A stretch of 64,000 bases of DNA, taken from Leptodactylus fallax (taxonomy: Eukaryota; Chordata; Amphibia; Anura; Leptodactylidae). The position numbers and the translations under genes are program-made. The DNA is taken from the NCBI GenBank assembly GCA_947044405.1, contig CAMRHE010000028.1, positions 4,385,501-4,449,500 on the forward strand, in the 5' to 3' direction. Shown here in pieces: positions 1 to 10,098 of the stretch (position 1 is the stretch's first letter; every line of letters begins with the position of its first letter). The notes below the pieces were generated by a model, which saw only the letters and a list, made by a program, of their open reading frames with translations, did not search any database and was not told the DNA's origin.

Positions 1-1150
1 CTTCAACTCTACCCAGTGTTCAATTGGGTTGAGGTCTGGGGACAGTGGGGACCAATCCAGCACCTTCATTGTCATTGAACCATTTCTTAACTAATCTCAA
101 CATATGCTCCGAGTCATTGAGTATGTCGTCCTTTTCATACCCATAGTACTCAAGTGTACGAAGTAACTCGTCTTGTAGGATACTCACATATAGCTCAGCA
201 TTGAGACCACCATCAATCCTGGTCAAGTATCCAATGCCTTTGGCTGTAAAACAACCCCATATCTTCAGACTTCCTCTACCATTCTACTTTCATCTTGTTG
301 CTCCAAATCACCCATTTCCAATCTTCTCTGTTCATTATTTGTAATTTTTTGCAAACTCGAGCCAACACTTCTCATGATGATATTGAAGTTGAGGCTTCTT
401 CACCTTTTTTTCAGGATACCATTCCAGACTTGTGTAACATGGGTTGCACAGTGCTTGCATGGACCTCTGTGATCTTACTATTATGAAGCATACGAGCCTC
501 CTCCACTGCCGTGTTTGTGGCACCAAAACCGATAGACCTTGAGATGAGCCGACTTCTCGACTCCGATATTTTGCCTTGACTAGAGATGAGCGAATCGATT
601 CTGCAGAAGTGGAATTCAATCCAAATTTCAGGACATCTTCGATTCTCCCCGATTCCGGATTTCCTGATGCTTCATGGTAACGAATATTTAGTAAGGACCT
701 TTGTGACATCAGATGGTCACATGATATTCTCTAGTGATGTGATTTGGTAGCCGTGTCTTTGCTTGTTAGCAGATCCTTCCACATGAATAAAAGTTGTCCG
801 TGCTGGAGAGAGAGAGAACATTTTGCCGCCCAACCGCCCACTCCGGCTCTCTGCAGCCCGGAAATAGCTGTTTATTCACAGGGAAGTAATTCGGATCGAA
901 GCAAATTTTTTTTTGGAACTGCCGAATCAAACTTTTGAGAAATTCGCTCATCTCTAGCCTTGACGTCCACCTCTTGGCTTCTGAATGGATGGACGGACTT
1001 CATTTCGCATTCTTCCAGCTGTCATGGCACTCACATGATGCAGTTTGCCAATATTCTTGGCCGAGAGACCACTATCGATGAACTGGATGATGCTGTTTCT
1101 CTTTTCTAGGGAAATATTCTTCATGGCTGATCCTTGCTTTGATCCAGTGA
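1..1150 (-). mobile_element. Tc1/mariner transposon relic, split by a hAT MITE
   Basis: Read on the minus strand this is a decayed Tc1-type transposase in two pieces. The N-terminal piece (about 965-1116) keeps the helix-turn-helix region with the motif SGLSAKNIGKLHHVS. The C-terminal piece (about 20-226) keeps NAELYVSILQDELLRT, typical of the catalytic core. Frameshifts and stops lie between them, and the window edge cuts off the C-terminus. The element is interrupted at 581-956 by a separate MITE with its own target duplication, so the Tc1 copy is older. It is inactive. Confidence 0.75.
581..956. mobile_element. hAT-type MITE with 8-base target duplication
   Basis: Perfect 15-base terminal inverted repeats, TAGAGATGAGCGAAT at 581-595 and its complement at 942-956, are flanked by an identical 8-base duplication GCCTTGAC (573-580 and 957-964). 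An 8-base duplication and TA-starting ends are the hAT signature. The 376-base interior has no coding capacity, so it was mobilised in trans. Part of the interior (around 715-810) resembles 33540-33650 in this window, which marks a dispersed family. Confidence 0.88.
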
Positions 1151-1174
1151 CCTTTTGCTTGGGAATCAACCACA

Positions 1175-1434
1175 TGGTGGCTCAGTGGTTAGCACTGCAG
1201 CCTTGCAGCGCTGGAGTCCTGGGTTTGAATCCTGCCAGGGAAAACATCTGCAACGAGTTTGTATGTTCTCCCGTGTTTGCGTGGGTTTCCTCCGAGTACT
1301 CTGGTTTTCTCCCACACTCCAAAGACATACTGATAGGGAATATAGATTGTGAGCCCTATATGGGACAGTGACTGTCAATGACTGTAAAGCGCTGCGGAAT
1401 ATGATGGCGCTATATAAGTAAGCCTAATAAATAA
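1175..1434 (+). mobile_element. tRNA-derived SINE, near full length
   Basis: The head has an A-box-like GGTGGCTCAGTGGTTAGC and a B-box-like GGGTTTGAATCC, the internal promoter of a tRNA-derived SINE. The body contains the conserved TGGGTTTCCTCCG block. The tail ends in GCGCTGCGGAATATGATGG, ATATAAG and an AT-rich TAATAA run. Further copies in this window are at 16486-16705 (minus), 48270-48475 (plus) and 50335-50460 (minus), so the family is abundant in this genome. Confidence 0.8.
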
Positions 1435-1440
1435 TAATAA

Positions 1441-2621
1441 TAAATAAACACCCTGAGCTATTAGGGAATGTGAGAACAGGTTGTAATTTGTAGTATACAA
1501 GAAGAAAAAGATTTTTCTACCACCACAAGCAAAATAGTAACAATGCAGTTACAAGAATCTGCATAACTAATCATATGCTAAATAGTTGCAAGTCAAATGT
1601 ATGTATATAATAGCCAAAAATATATAAAACTGTAGTGGATGGTGAGATATGGAGTCTGAAAGTCAAAAGTTCAAAACATTGTTACCCTTTTGCTCATCAG
1701 TGTATGAATGTAGAAGAAATGTATGGACCACTGAAACTCCCCCAGCAAAAACAGCTGGACCAGTGGCCCTATTTTATAAAAGGGGTTGTAATTATGAAGA
1801 AAACTTTTTAAAGAAATTTTTAAGAAAGCTTCAGCTTGGTATACTGTATCTACAGTTTATACACATGTATGTTAATTTAATCCTTCTATTTTGAAACTCT
1901 GCAAACCAGAATGCCTGCTTTTAATTAGCAACCATAAAGATTAATCTATATCTATATGTGTACTATAAGGTCTATACTATAATGTCTGTACATCTACAAT
2001 GTCTCTATTTGTGTACACCATAATGTTAGTGACTGTAATACAAGGGGTTAATAAGGACTATGCAATAAACACTTTTCTAACAAATGACTTTGCATTATGT
2101 GATATTCTATAAGGGTCTCGCTTGGAAGTATTATTGTTATGGTTGAGTTCCAGGAGCAAATGTGAGCAAAAGCAGAATCTGACTGATAACAGAGAACAGT
2201 AGAATAAGCTATTTAGATCCAGACCCCCAAACGCCTTCATCAGTGCCAGCTGCAAGGCCAGATAGACTTTGATGAATTTGTGGGTCCAAGTTATCGCCAC
2301 CAGAAACTGTATGGGAAATAAACGCCCCACTAACTGAAACCAAAACCAGAGCCCACAATTAACTTACAGGACAGATCTGAAACAGGAGAATAATCGTCCA
2401 GGCAAAGGGTCTAAACCAGGAGAAGTCTGAGGTAGAATCAGGAGACAAAACAGATATCCAATACAAAGCCAAGGTTCAATTCCGAGCAGTCACGTCATAG
2501 GCAGAATCAGCAAAAGAAATAATTAGACACATTCCGGGTTCAGAGCCAAACTAGAATACTACATTAGGAGGAACCTGGGTCAGGTGGAACTGCAGAAGCT
2601 TCCCAGGTTCACACAGTCACT
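1441..2621. other. Intergenic, no recognised feature
   Basis: AT-rich non-coding sequence. Short open frames here show no family motif or splice structure I recognise. The stretch 2330-2620 has a compositional feel of old retroelement DNA, but no end could be defined. Confidence 0.4.
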
Positions 2622-4340
2622 TTAACCCCTTCCCGTTGCAGCCAGTTTTTGACTTCCTGACAGAGCTCAATTTTTCAAATCTGACATGTGCCATTTCATG
2701 CGGTAATAACTTTGGAACACCTTTTAATTCACCAAAGTGATTTTGAGTTTTTTTCAGATAGTTTTTTTCATGATACTTTGTACTTTGTCTTAGTGATAAA
2801 TTTTAGTCGATATTTTTTGTTTAATTTTGAAAAAATAGGAAATTTGGTGGCAATTTTAAAAGTTTGAAATGATGTGCTTTTCATTCAGATAGTTATACCA
2901 CCCAAATTAGTTCATAAATCTAATGTACCAGATCTCTACTCTATGTTGGCATCAAATTTTACTCCCCCACTTTTTTACTGACATTATAAGGCTTACAAGT
3001 CAAACAGCAATTTTCAAAATTTTCAAGAACATTTCCAAAACCCATTTTTCAAGGGACTAATTCAGTTCTGAAGGGGTTTTGAAAGGCCTCTGTATTAGAA
3101 ACCCCCATAAATCACCCCATTTTCAAAACTGCATCCCTTAAATAAGTCAAAGCAGTAAATACAAAGTATCTTAACCCTATAAGCGTTTAACAGGAATTAA
3201 GATAGAGTTGAAATTTACGCATTTCATTTTCTTTTACTAATATTAGCCCTAGAATTTACACATTCACAAGGGGATAAAGGAGAAAATGCATCCCATAAAT
3301 TTGTTATGCAAGTTCTCCTCACTACCATAGTACCCCATGTGTGAATGTAAACTGATATATGGGCACACAGAAAGATCCAGAAGGGAAGGAGCGCCAATGA
3401 GCTTTTGGAGGACAGATTTTGCTGTGACCAGTTTCAGGCACCATGTCGCATTTGCAGAGCCCCTGAGGTACCAAAACAGTGGAAACCCCCAGAAAGTGAC
3501 TCCATTTTGGAAACTAGACCCCTCAAGGAATTTATCAAGGGATATAGTGAGTATTTTGACCCTACAGTTTTTTGACTGAATTTATTACCATTGGGATGTG
3601 AAAATGAAAAATTACTTTTTTTCCTATAAAATGTAGTCCCGAAGTTTTCATCTTCACAAAGGGATAAAGGAGAATAACCAACTAACATTTTTCTCCTGAG
3701 CACAACAATAACCCATTTGTGCACTGATTTATGGGCACATGGCAGGGCTTGAAAAGGAAAGAGTGCTAATTGGCTTTTGAATCTTCACATTCGGTATAAT
3801 GATATAGGGCAATACTTAGGACGCTGATCATAACAGTGTGGAATTGACCATAAGAGAAGAATATTCCGATCCCACATTCCTGTAACTCACCTGCCGATCT
3901 GTCTCCGGATGCAGATGTTGAAACCGGGATATACCTTCTGCCGACCAGGACATTGGGACATGACCCACAATTTGGGACTGTCCGACAGAATCCGGGACGG
4001 TTGGGAGGTATGCTAAAATAATCTGTCACTTCCTGTCTCCTGGAGATGGACCATGAGCCATGGACACAATGGTCTGGAGCAGACTATTGACATCTATGGA
4101 AGAATTTCCTAGGCATGTTCTGTGACCCGTGCAGAGGTCATTGTGTAAAGTGCGTAACGGGAAATATCAGCATATTATTTGGATTAGTGGCCAGAGTCTG
4201 AACTGTAGTATTTTTAAGTTTTTTGATTGTTTGTTTTGAAATATAGATAATAACATGATTTAAAAAGAAAACAAAAAAAAACAAACAAAAAAAATGAATT
4301 GGTCATTTTGTGGTGACAAATTCACTCTAAGATTTATTTT
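2622..4340. repeat. Dispersed repeat with TTAA-CCCCTTCC end, internally duplicated
   Basis: The left end is TTAA followed by CCCCTTCCCG (2622-2635), a piggyBac-like terminus seen again at 47438. Inside, a block around 3260-3410 recurs around 3650-3775 (GGGATAAAGGAGAA followed by TATGGGCACA), so part of the element is tandemly duplicated. The right part (4027-4210, CTTCCTGTCTCCTGGAGATG) matches 47730-48020. No transposase is present. The family name is not known to me. Confidence 0.55.
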
Positions 4341-4687
4341 TACTGTCAACCTGCCCTAATGACAAGTAACCATACTGTATAAGAAGATACTGCAGCTACC
4401 AAAGATGCAAAATAGGATTGATTTAGCAATACAGACTGAATACAGTGCAAAGCTTCATCGATCTGCCTTGACTCACTCTTCATCTGTGGGTCAGTATGTG
4501 TACAGTATAAGAAGTCCAGCCAGCAGGTGGCAGCATTATCCACAGGGAGTCTCTGATCTGCCAGTAATGCTTGCCTTATGACTTAATTTTTAATTATTAA
4601 ATCAACACAACATAATGGTAGAAAATGAATGTTTAATCATTGTACAAAAGTAGTTATAATGTATCAAGGGGGTGATGTGTGTGTGTA

Positions 4688-4954
4688 CAGTACAGACCAA
4701 AAGTTTGGACACACCTTCTCATTCCAAGAGTTTTCTGTATTTTCTTGACTATAAAAATTGTAGATTCACACTGAAGGCATCAAAATATGAATTAACACAT
4801 GTGGAATTATATACTTAACAAAAAAGTGTGAAACAACTGAAAATATGTCTTATATTCTAGGTTCTTCAAAGTAGCCACCTTTTGCTTTGATTACTGCTTT
4901 GCACACTCTTGGCATTCTCTTGATGAGCTTCAAGAAGTAGTCACCTGAAATGGT
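4688..4954. repeat. Left terminal inverted repeat of the Tc1-type transposon
   Basis: This is the reverse complement of 6050-6317 with only a few substitutions and one extra base. It begins CAGTACAGACCAAAAG and also encodes the last residues of the transposase on the minus strand. Confidence 0.92.
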
Positions 4955-5902
4955 CTTCCAACAGTCTTGAAGGAGTTCCCAGAGATGCTTAGCACTTGTT
5001 GGCCCTTTTGCCTTCACTCTGCGGTCCAGCTCACCCCAAACCATCTCGATTGGGTTCAGGTCTGGTGACTGTGGAGGCCAGGTCATCTGGCGTATCACCC
5101 CATCACTCTCCTTCTTCGTCAAATAGCCCTTACACAGTCTGGGGGTGTGTTTGGGGTCATTGTCCTGTTGAAAAATAAATGATGGTTCAACTAAACGCAA
5201 ACCGGATGGAATAGCATGCCGCTGCAAGATGCTGTGGTAACCATGCTGGTTCAGTATTCCTTCAATTTTGAATAAATCCCCAACAGTGTCACCAGCAAAG
5301 CACCCCCACACCATCACACCTCCTCCTCCATGCTTCACAGTGGGAACCAGGCATGTAGAGTCCACTCGTTCACCTTTTCTGCGTTGCACAAAGACACGGT
5401 GGTTGGAACCAAAGATCTCAAATTTGGACTCATCAGACCAAAGCACAGATTTCCACAGGTCTAATGTCCATTCCTTGTGTTCTTTAGCCCAAACAAGTCT
5501 CTTCTGCTTGTTGCCTGTCCTTAGCAGTGGTTTCCTAGCAGCTATTTTACCATGAAGGCCTGCTGCACACAGTCTCCTCTTAACAGTTGTTGTAGAGATG
5601 TGTCTGCTGCTAGAACTCTGTGTGGCATTGACCTGGTCTCTAATCTGAGCTGCTGTTAACCTGCGATTTCTGAGGCTGGTGACTCGGATGAACTTATCCT
5701 CCGCAGCAGAGGTGACTCTTGGTCTTCCTTTCCTGGGGCGGTCCTCATGTGAGCCAGTTTCTTTGTAGCGCTTGATGGTTTTGGCCACTGCACTTGGGGA
5801 CACTTTCAAAGTTTTCTCAATTTTTCGGACTGACTGACCTTCATTTCTTAAAGTAATGATGGCCACTCGTATTTCTTTACTTAGCTGCTTTTTTCTTGCC
5901 AT
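4850..5902 (-). CDS. Tc1/mariner transposase, DD38E spacing, apparently intact
   Basis: A 350-residue cut-and-paste DNA transposase acting in the nucleus on its own TIRs. I start at the methionine before ARKKQLSKEIRVAI (5902); an upstream in-frame methionine at 5992 would add 30 residues that do not look like the family. The N-terminus holds paired helix-turn-helix domains (motifs GQSVRKIEKTLKVS and RKGRPRVTS). The catalytic residues are D in WSDESKFEIFG, D in [10 protein letters not shown] and E in SPDLNPIEMVW. I count 38 residues between the second D and the E, against 34 in classic Tc1 and in the 22199-23108 relic here, because about four residues are inserted after the PKHT block. This spacing matches the Tc1 sibling family called Intruder. 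No stop or frameshift is seen; length is normal for the superfamily (about 340-350). Confidence 0.92.
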   Translation of the reverse strand: MARKKQLSKEIRVAIITLRNEGQSVRKIEKTLKVSPSAVAKTIKRYKETGSHEDRPRKGRPRVTSAAEDKFIRVTSLRNRRLTAAQIRDQVNATQSSSSRHISTTTVKRRLCAAGLHGKIAARKPLLRTGNKQKRLVWAKEHKEWTLDLWKSVLWSDESKFEIFGSNHRVFVQRRKGERVDSTCLVPTVKHGGGGVMVWGCFAGDTVGDLFKIEGILNQHGYHSILQRHAIPSGLRLVEPSFIFQQDNDPKHTPRLCKGYLTKKESDGVIRQMTWPPQSPDLNPIEMVWGELDRRVKAKGPTSAKHLWELLQDCWKTISGDYFLKLIKRMPRVCKAVIKAKGGYFEEPRI

Positions 5903-6049
5903 AATACAAATTCTAACACTCCATTCAGTAGGACTATCAGCTGTGTATCCAACCTGACTTCTGAACAACACAACTGATGGTCCCAACCCCATTTATAAGG
6001 CAAGAAATCCCACTTATTAAACCTGACAGGGCACACCTGTGAAGTGAAA

Positions 6050-6314
6050 ACCATTTCAGGTGACTACCTCTTAAAGCTCATCAAGAGAATGCCAAGAGTG
6101 TGCAAAGCAGTAATCAAAGCAAAAGGTGGCTACTTTGAAGAACCTAGAATATAAGACATATTTTCAGTTGTTTCACACTTTTTTGTTAAGTATATAATTC
6201 CACATGTGTTAATTCATAGTTTTGATGCCTTCAGTGTGAATCTACAATTTTTATAGTCATGAAAATACAGAAAACTCTTGGAATGAGAAGGTGTGTTCAA
6301 ACTTTTGGTCTGTA

Positions 6315-6317
<3 letters not shown>
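6050..6317. repeat. Right terminal inverted repeat of the Tc1-type transposon
   Basis: Mirror copy of 4688-4954, ending TTTTGGTCTGTACTG. It lies upstream of the transposase on the minus strand, so it should carry any promoter of that gene. Confidence 0.92.
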
Positions 6318-6363
<46 letters not shown>

Positions 6364-6366
6364 AAC

Positions 6367-6404
<38 letters not shown>

Positions 6405-6410
6405 TATATA
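6318..6410. repeat. (TA)n microsatellite
   Basis: Two long TA runs separated by a short ATTATAAAACATAA break, directly abutting the right end of the Tc1-type transposon. It probably contains the original TA target. Confidence 0.9.
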
Positions 6411-6587
6411 ATGTATATAATAGTAATAATATAGTCTGTGACTATTCTTTGATATATGGATATGTTAAACAGAACCTGCCGGCTTTCCTGACATATTCAG
6501 AAAATATCAGAATATCAGAAAATAGTTGTATTCCCCATAATATAATAATTTTGATACAGGGTAACACCCATTTCTCAGTTTACTAAT

Positions 6588-7039
6588 TTAAAGTGAACCT
6601 CCAACTATAAAACCTGTTACCATAAATGAATAATACAGGTGAATATAAGAAACTTTGTCACATATCTTAATAAAGAAATCTGTTTTCTTCTCTGCTTATT
6701 AGGCTGCTCTCTTCCATATCTTTATTCAGACTGTATAGCATCCATACTGTCTTTAGCCTCACACACACAAGTCTATGGAGAGGGGGAGGAGGAGGAGGCT
6801 GTTGATTGATTTATTGCCCCATTCTATGCAGTGGTGAAGTCTTCTCTCGAAAGTTGTCTTTCTTTTTCAGCTTCCTCCTCTCCCCTCTTATCTCCATAGA
6901 CTTCTATGTCAAAAGTAAATCATTCTGATAGATGGAAAAGGAAACAGATTTCCTTACTAAGATCTATTACAAAGTTCCTTATATTCATCTGGACTATTCA
7001 TTTATGAAAAGTTGTTCTGTAATTGGAGGTTCACTTTAA
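6588..7039. mobile_element. MITE with TTAA target and AGTGAACCTCCAA ends
   Basis: TTAA at 6588-6591 and 7036-7039 flank inverted ends AGTGAACCTCCAA. The two halves are complementary over much of their length, including the blocks around 6640-6700 and 6950-7010. TTAA duplication with purine-rich ends fits Kolobok-like or piggyBac-like non-autonomous elements. A truncated copy of the same family is at 46230-46550. Confidence 0.75.
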
Positions 7040-7551
7040 TTGAGAGGTTCTGTAGAGTGATACGGTACCACATCAACTTACTCTAGATTTATCCAAATCT
7101 TAAAAAATAAACTAATAAAACATAATAATAGGTTCATTTGGAATTTAGATTGTGATCACTTAAGTGGGACAGAGCCCGATGTGAGTGATGACAATATCTA
7201 TACGGTGCTCATTGTGGTCACAATATACAGAAATAAATTAATAATAAAAATAATAGTGGGCGATAACAGAAAGATTACACTAGTAGTGACAAGATTATGA
7301 TAATACATCAGCTCTGAAAGGCCAGAATGAATAACAATTGTTAGTACTGGTGGGTCATCCAACATATCCACTGGCTGTCTCTTTTGAGAAGGGCTGTAGG
7401 TGTATGTAAACCATCTAAGGACAATCTAAGACACCTTACAACAGGCAGTGGAAATCTCTAAAAAGGTTATTTTTCACTTGAATGTTGACTCAAACTATGA
7501 CTACAAGGAGATAGTTTGTGCTTCCAGGATACCATTATATGCATTTTGCAG
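7040..7551. other. Intergenic flank with a SINE tail remnant
   Basis: No gene seen. About 7138-7200 resembles the 3' part of the tRNA-derived SINE (AATTTAGATTGTGA and GTGATGACAATATCT). Earlier macrodomain exons expected for the relic starting at 7552 were not found here. Confidence 0.4.
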
Positions 7552-7717
7552 GAATGGCCATCATAGATGTAGAAGAATCCATCAAGGCTATCCTGAGCAG
7601 TGTCCTCAACTACTTATCCGATACCTTAATTCCATCCCTGGAGACAATCCTCATAATTGTCATCCAAGAAAGTATTTACACAAAGTATCTGGAGGTTTTT
7701 CAAGTCAAGTTTTACAG
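7552..7717 (+). pseudogene. Relic exon: C-terminal part of a PARP14-like macrodomain
   Basis: An acceptor TTTTGCAG precedes a frame reading GMAIIDVEESIKAIL ... YTKYLEVFQ, ending at a donor GTAAAA. Over 51 residues it is identical at about 39 positions to the exon at 25230-25402, the last macrodomain exon of the downstream gene, and uses the same entry phase. Its 3' end is 7 bases shorter than that exon, so the exit phase no longer fits the next relic exon (7928). This suggests a frameshifted, non-functional remnant of a tandem paralogue. An alternative donor, GAG followed by GTTTTT inside the exon, would restore phase 0 but is weak. Confidence 0.8.
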
Positions 7718-7927
7718 GTAAAACACTTTGAAGGTTGGCCTGGGGACCTATCATGACATATAGAGTTGTTGGAGGTCTCAACTTTGGGACCCCATGTATC
7801 CTGAGAAAGAAAATACCACTACTGAGATTTACTCCACATTGGCCCCTCTGGTCACCACTTTGTAGGGAATTTCAGCCCAGCCCCATTCATTTTCCTGAAT
7901 TTTCTTGTTTTTTATATTATATTTTAG

Positions 7928-7973
7928 GCACTTCAGAGAGAAGAAAGGATCGTGTCGGCAATGCTTTCTGGAG
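7928..7973 (+). pseudogene. Relic linker exon of the same PARP14-like paralogue
   Basis: After acceptor ATTTTAG, the frame ALQREERIVSAMLSG aligns with the 46-base linker exon at 26818-26863 (VLQRDEVILLAIHGK). At the equivalent donor position the sequence is GAACTG instead of GT, so the donor appears lost; a GT lies five bases further on. No catalytic exons follow before the repeats begin, so this paralogue is truncated. Confidence 0.65.
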
Positions 7974-8000
7974 GAACTGTATATAGGGGGACTTATTTGT

Positions 8001-8126
8001 TTAAAGGGGTTGGCTAGGAATTTTTAATGTATGGCCTATCTTTAGGATAGGTTATAAATACCTGATCGCTAGGGGGTTGAAAGTTGGATACAACATACAT
8101 TAAAAATTCCTGTTCAACCCCTTTAA
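8001..8126. mobile_element. Short TTAA-flanked palindromic MITE
   Basis: TTAA at 8001-8004 and 8123-8126 bracket inverted ends AGGGGTTGGCTAGGAATTTT and its complement. Non-coding. Confidence 0.7.
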
Positions 8127-8299
8127 TAAAAAGACTGCTTGTTCCTGATGCCATTGTAAATTTTCCAGCAAACACCCAACGAAGGTGCATAGGCTTGTGG
8201 CAGAGAGGCTTTTAGCTGGGCCCCATTCATCCATCAGGGTGCAGCAGCTACCTACCTATAGTTATGTCCCTGCTGGTCCCTGATGATCAAACATCATGT

Positions 8300-8640
8300 A
8301 AAATTCACCTTAGCTTCATTTGCTTATGATAAGCTTGTGCGTAGCTATGAGAAGTATAAAGGTCAGTCATCGCACACCTGTGAGAGAGTGTGGAGTCTTA
8401 GGGTGGGGTGTTTACTGGAATATGGAAATTCCCTGCTATATGGAGAACAATCTGAGTGAGGTATAAGAATGGCAGGTGGCTGTAATGTTCATATATATGA
8501 CCCCCTCAACCCCACTACAGTGAGACTGATAAGATGACACATTGAAGAAGAGATATGTTCTGCTCTCCACCTCTCAAAGGTTCTTGTGTGTATTGGAATC
8601 CATGTTCCTCCATAAAAATTTTGGGTATGATAAAGCGACA
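8300..8640 (+). repeat. Locally repeated unit, copy 1
   Basis: First of at least four related units (also 8645-9905, 11895-12290 and 12835-12910). Shared blocks, in order: AAATTCACCTTAG, CTTATGATAAGC, CAGTCAT...CACACC, TTTACTGGAATA, and CTCCACCTCT followed by GTTCTTG. In this copy the donor-like site has decayed to GTGTGT. The function is unknown; see findings for a promoter/first-exon hypothesis. Confidence 0.65.
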
Positions 8641-8644
8641 TCCA

Positions 8645-9905
8645 AAATTCAGCTTAGTTTCCTTTACTTTCTACCATTAACACAAGTCTACCTATAGGAG
8701 GCGCACAAATGGTTGTCACACCTGAACCCTGGTGCCAGATGGGGATATATGGAGGGGACTGGCTGTGGACGTCCATGTATGCCATTGTTAGCATTATAAA
8801 CTCTATTCACTGGGCGATGGGTAATTACTGAAGGGATTGGTAGAGTGGAGAGGCTGATGAGAAACGGAGGAAGAGGTGGATTACACAAGGGGCAGAGTGG
8901 AGGGTGGACTGGAGAGGGGGTGAGAGCATTTTCTGGGAGGCCACAGAAAAAGGTGTTGCAGTAGCCGAAGTGGGAGGTGATGAGGGCATGGACTAGTATT
9001 TTTGTAGTTTCAGGGATAAGGAAAGAACAGATTTGATAAATGTTTTTGATTTGGAGGGGACAGGGGGCTTGAATGTGTGGCTTGAAGGACAGGGCAGAAT
9101 CAAAAGTTACCCCCAGACAATGCACTCATGGAACTGGGGTGAGTGTGGAGCCATTAACTTTGATAGATAAGTTGAGCTGAGTGAGGTGGGGGAAGATGAT
9201 GAACTCCATTTTCTCCATGTTGAGTTTGAGAAAGTAAGAGAAGAGGATGGAGGCCATGGCTGCTAGACACTCTGGAACTGTAAATAACAGAGTGGTAACG
9301 TCTGGTCCAGAGAGATATATTTGTGTGTCGTCAGCATAACAGTGGTATCAAAAACTATGAGATTCTATGAGTTACCCTAGGTCGAGGGTGTAGATGGAGA
9401 ATAGTAGGGGTCCCAGGACAGAGCCTTGAGGGACATCTACAAAGAGAAGGCACAGTGATGGGGTGGTGTGTGCGAGAGATGCTAAATGTGCGGTTGGTGA
9501 GGTAGGAAATAAAGATGAGTGAAGCAGTAAGAATATCCCTTTAAGCACTTACTAGTTTTTCTTGTTATTAATAAAACACTTTATCGCTGTACTTGTATAA
9601 TACAGAAATTAATGCGCAAAAAATGAGATTTCCATCTAGAATTACATGCAAAAGTGAAAGTGTAAGGAGTTTTCAGCGTGCGGCGTTTACTGTACTGCGT
9701 AGAACTCCTGCTACATGATAAATAGTCAGATATAGTCAGACCATTTCCTTGTTCTAGTCCGAACCCAGCATAGGATGAGCAGGGGCCTGTAATCCTCAGA
9801 TATACAGGCCCTCAAACCAGCTATTCTTCATTGAACTAACACATGTAAGGACATACCTGGATGTCTCCACCTCAGAAAATCTTGTGAGTATACTTACTAT
9901 AATAC
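8645..9905 (+). repeat. Locally repeated unit, copy 2, interrupted by a LINE
   Basis: The start block AAAATTCAGCTTAG ... TATAGGAGG lies at 8653-8703 and the rest at 9640-9905, split by an L2-like LINE relic. The second part keeps GCAAAAGTGAAAGTG (9650s), GATAAATAGTCAGATATAG, CTGTAATCCTCA and a donor-like CTTGTGAGTAT near 9890. It is closely similar to 11990-12260. Confidence 0.65.
8690..9540 (-). mobile_element. L2-like LINE relic, reverse-transcriptase part
   Basis: Minus-strand frames, broken by stops, show reverse-transcriptase motifs in order: VPQGSVLGPLLFSIY, then the catalytic YADDTQIYLSGPD (YADD at 9327-9338), then LGVTFDSALSFKPHIQ and FGYCNTFFCGLP. This order fits the palm to thumb of an L2/CR1-type non-LTR retrotransposon. 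It is 5'-truncated and inactive. A second fragment of the family is at 57545-57975. Confidence 0.82.
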
Positions 9906-10098
9906 TCTATAGTTACTCTTCTAGGGTGCGAGGTAGTGGTAATAGGGGACTGCTCTCGCACTTTCGCTGTTAAAAAATATTGTATTTGATTTCTTTTTCC
10001 CCATTAGAAGTATGATTCTCTAAACTTCCTAAGGGGTTAATTGCCCATTTCTTAAAAATGTCAATCATTCTATAGTGAAAAGTTCAACATCTTTCTAA

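Larger units (their letters stand above)
4688..6317 (-). mobile_element. Complete Tc1-type transposon with long, near-identical TIRs
   Basis: A complete autonomous-looking element of 1.63 kb. Inverted repeats of about 267 bases (4688-4954 and 6050-6317) differ at only a handful of positions. The ends read CAGTACAGACCAAAAG, and the element sits in a GT/TA microsatellite that supplies the TA-type target. One long minus-strand reading frame fills the interior, and its 3' end lies inside the left TIR. High TIR identity and an open frame indicate a recent insertion. A GT/TG flank instead of a clean TA pair may reflect microsatellite slippage. Confidence 0.93.

Noticed and set aside
5903..5992. Upstream methionine of the transposase frame as true start
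   Set aside because: The extra 30 residues show no family similarity, and the downstream ATG precedes the usual N-terminal helix-turn-helix at the normal distance.
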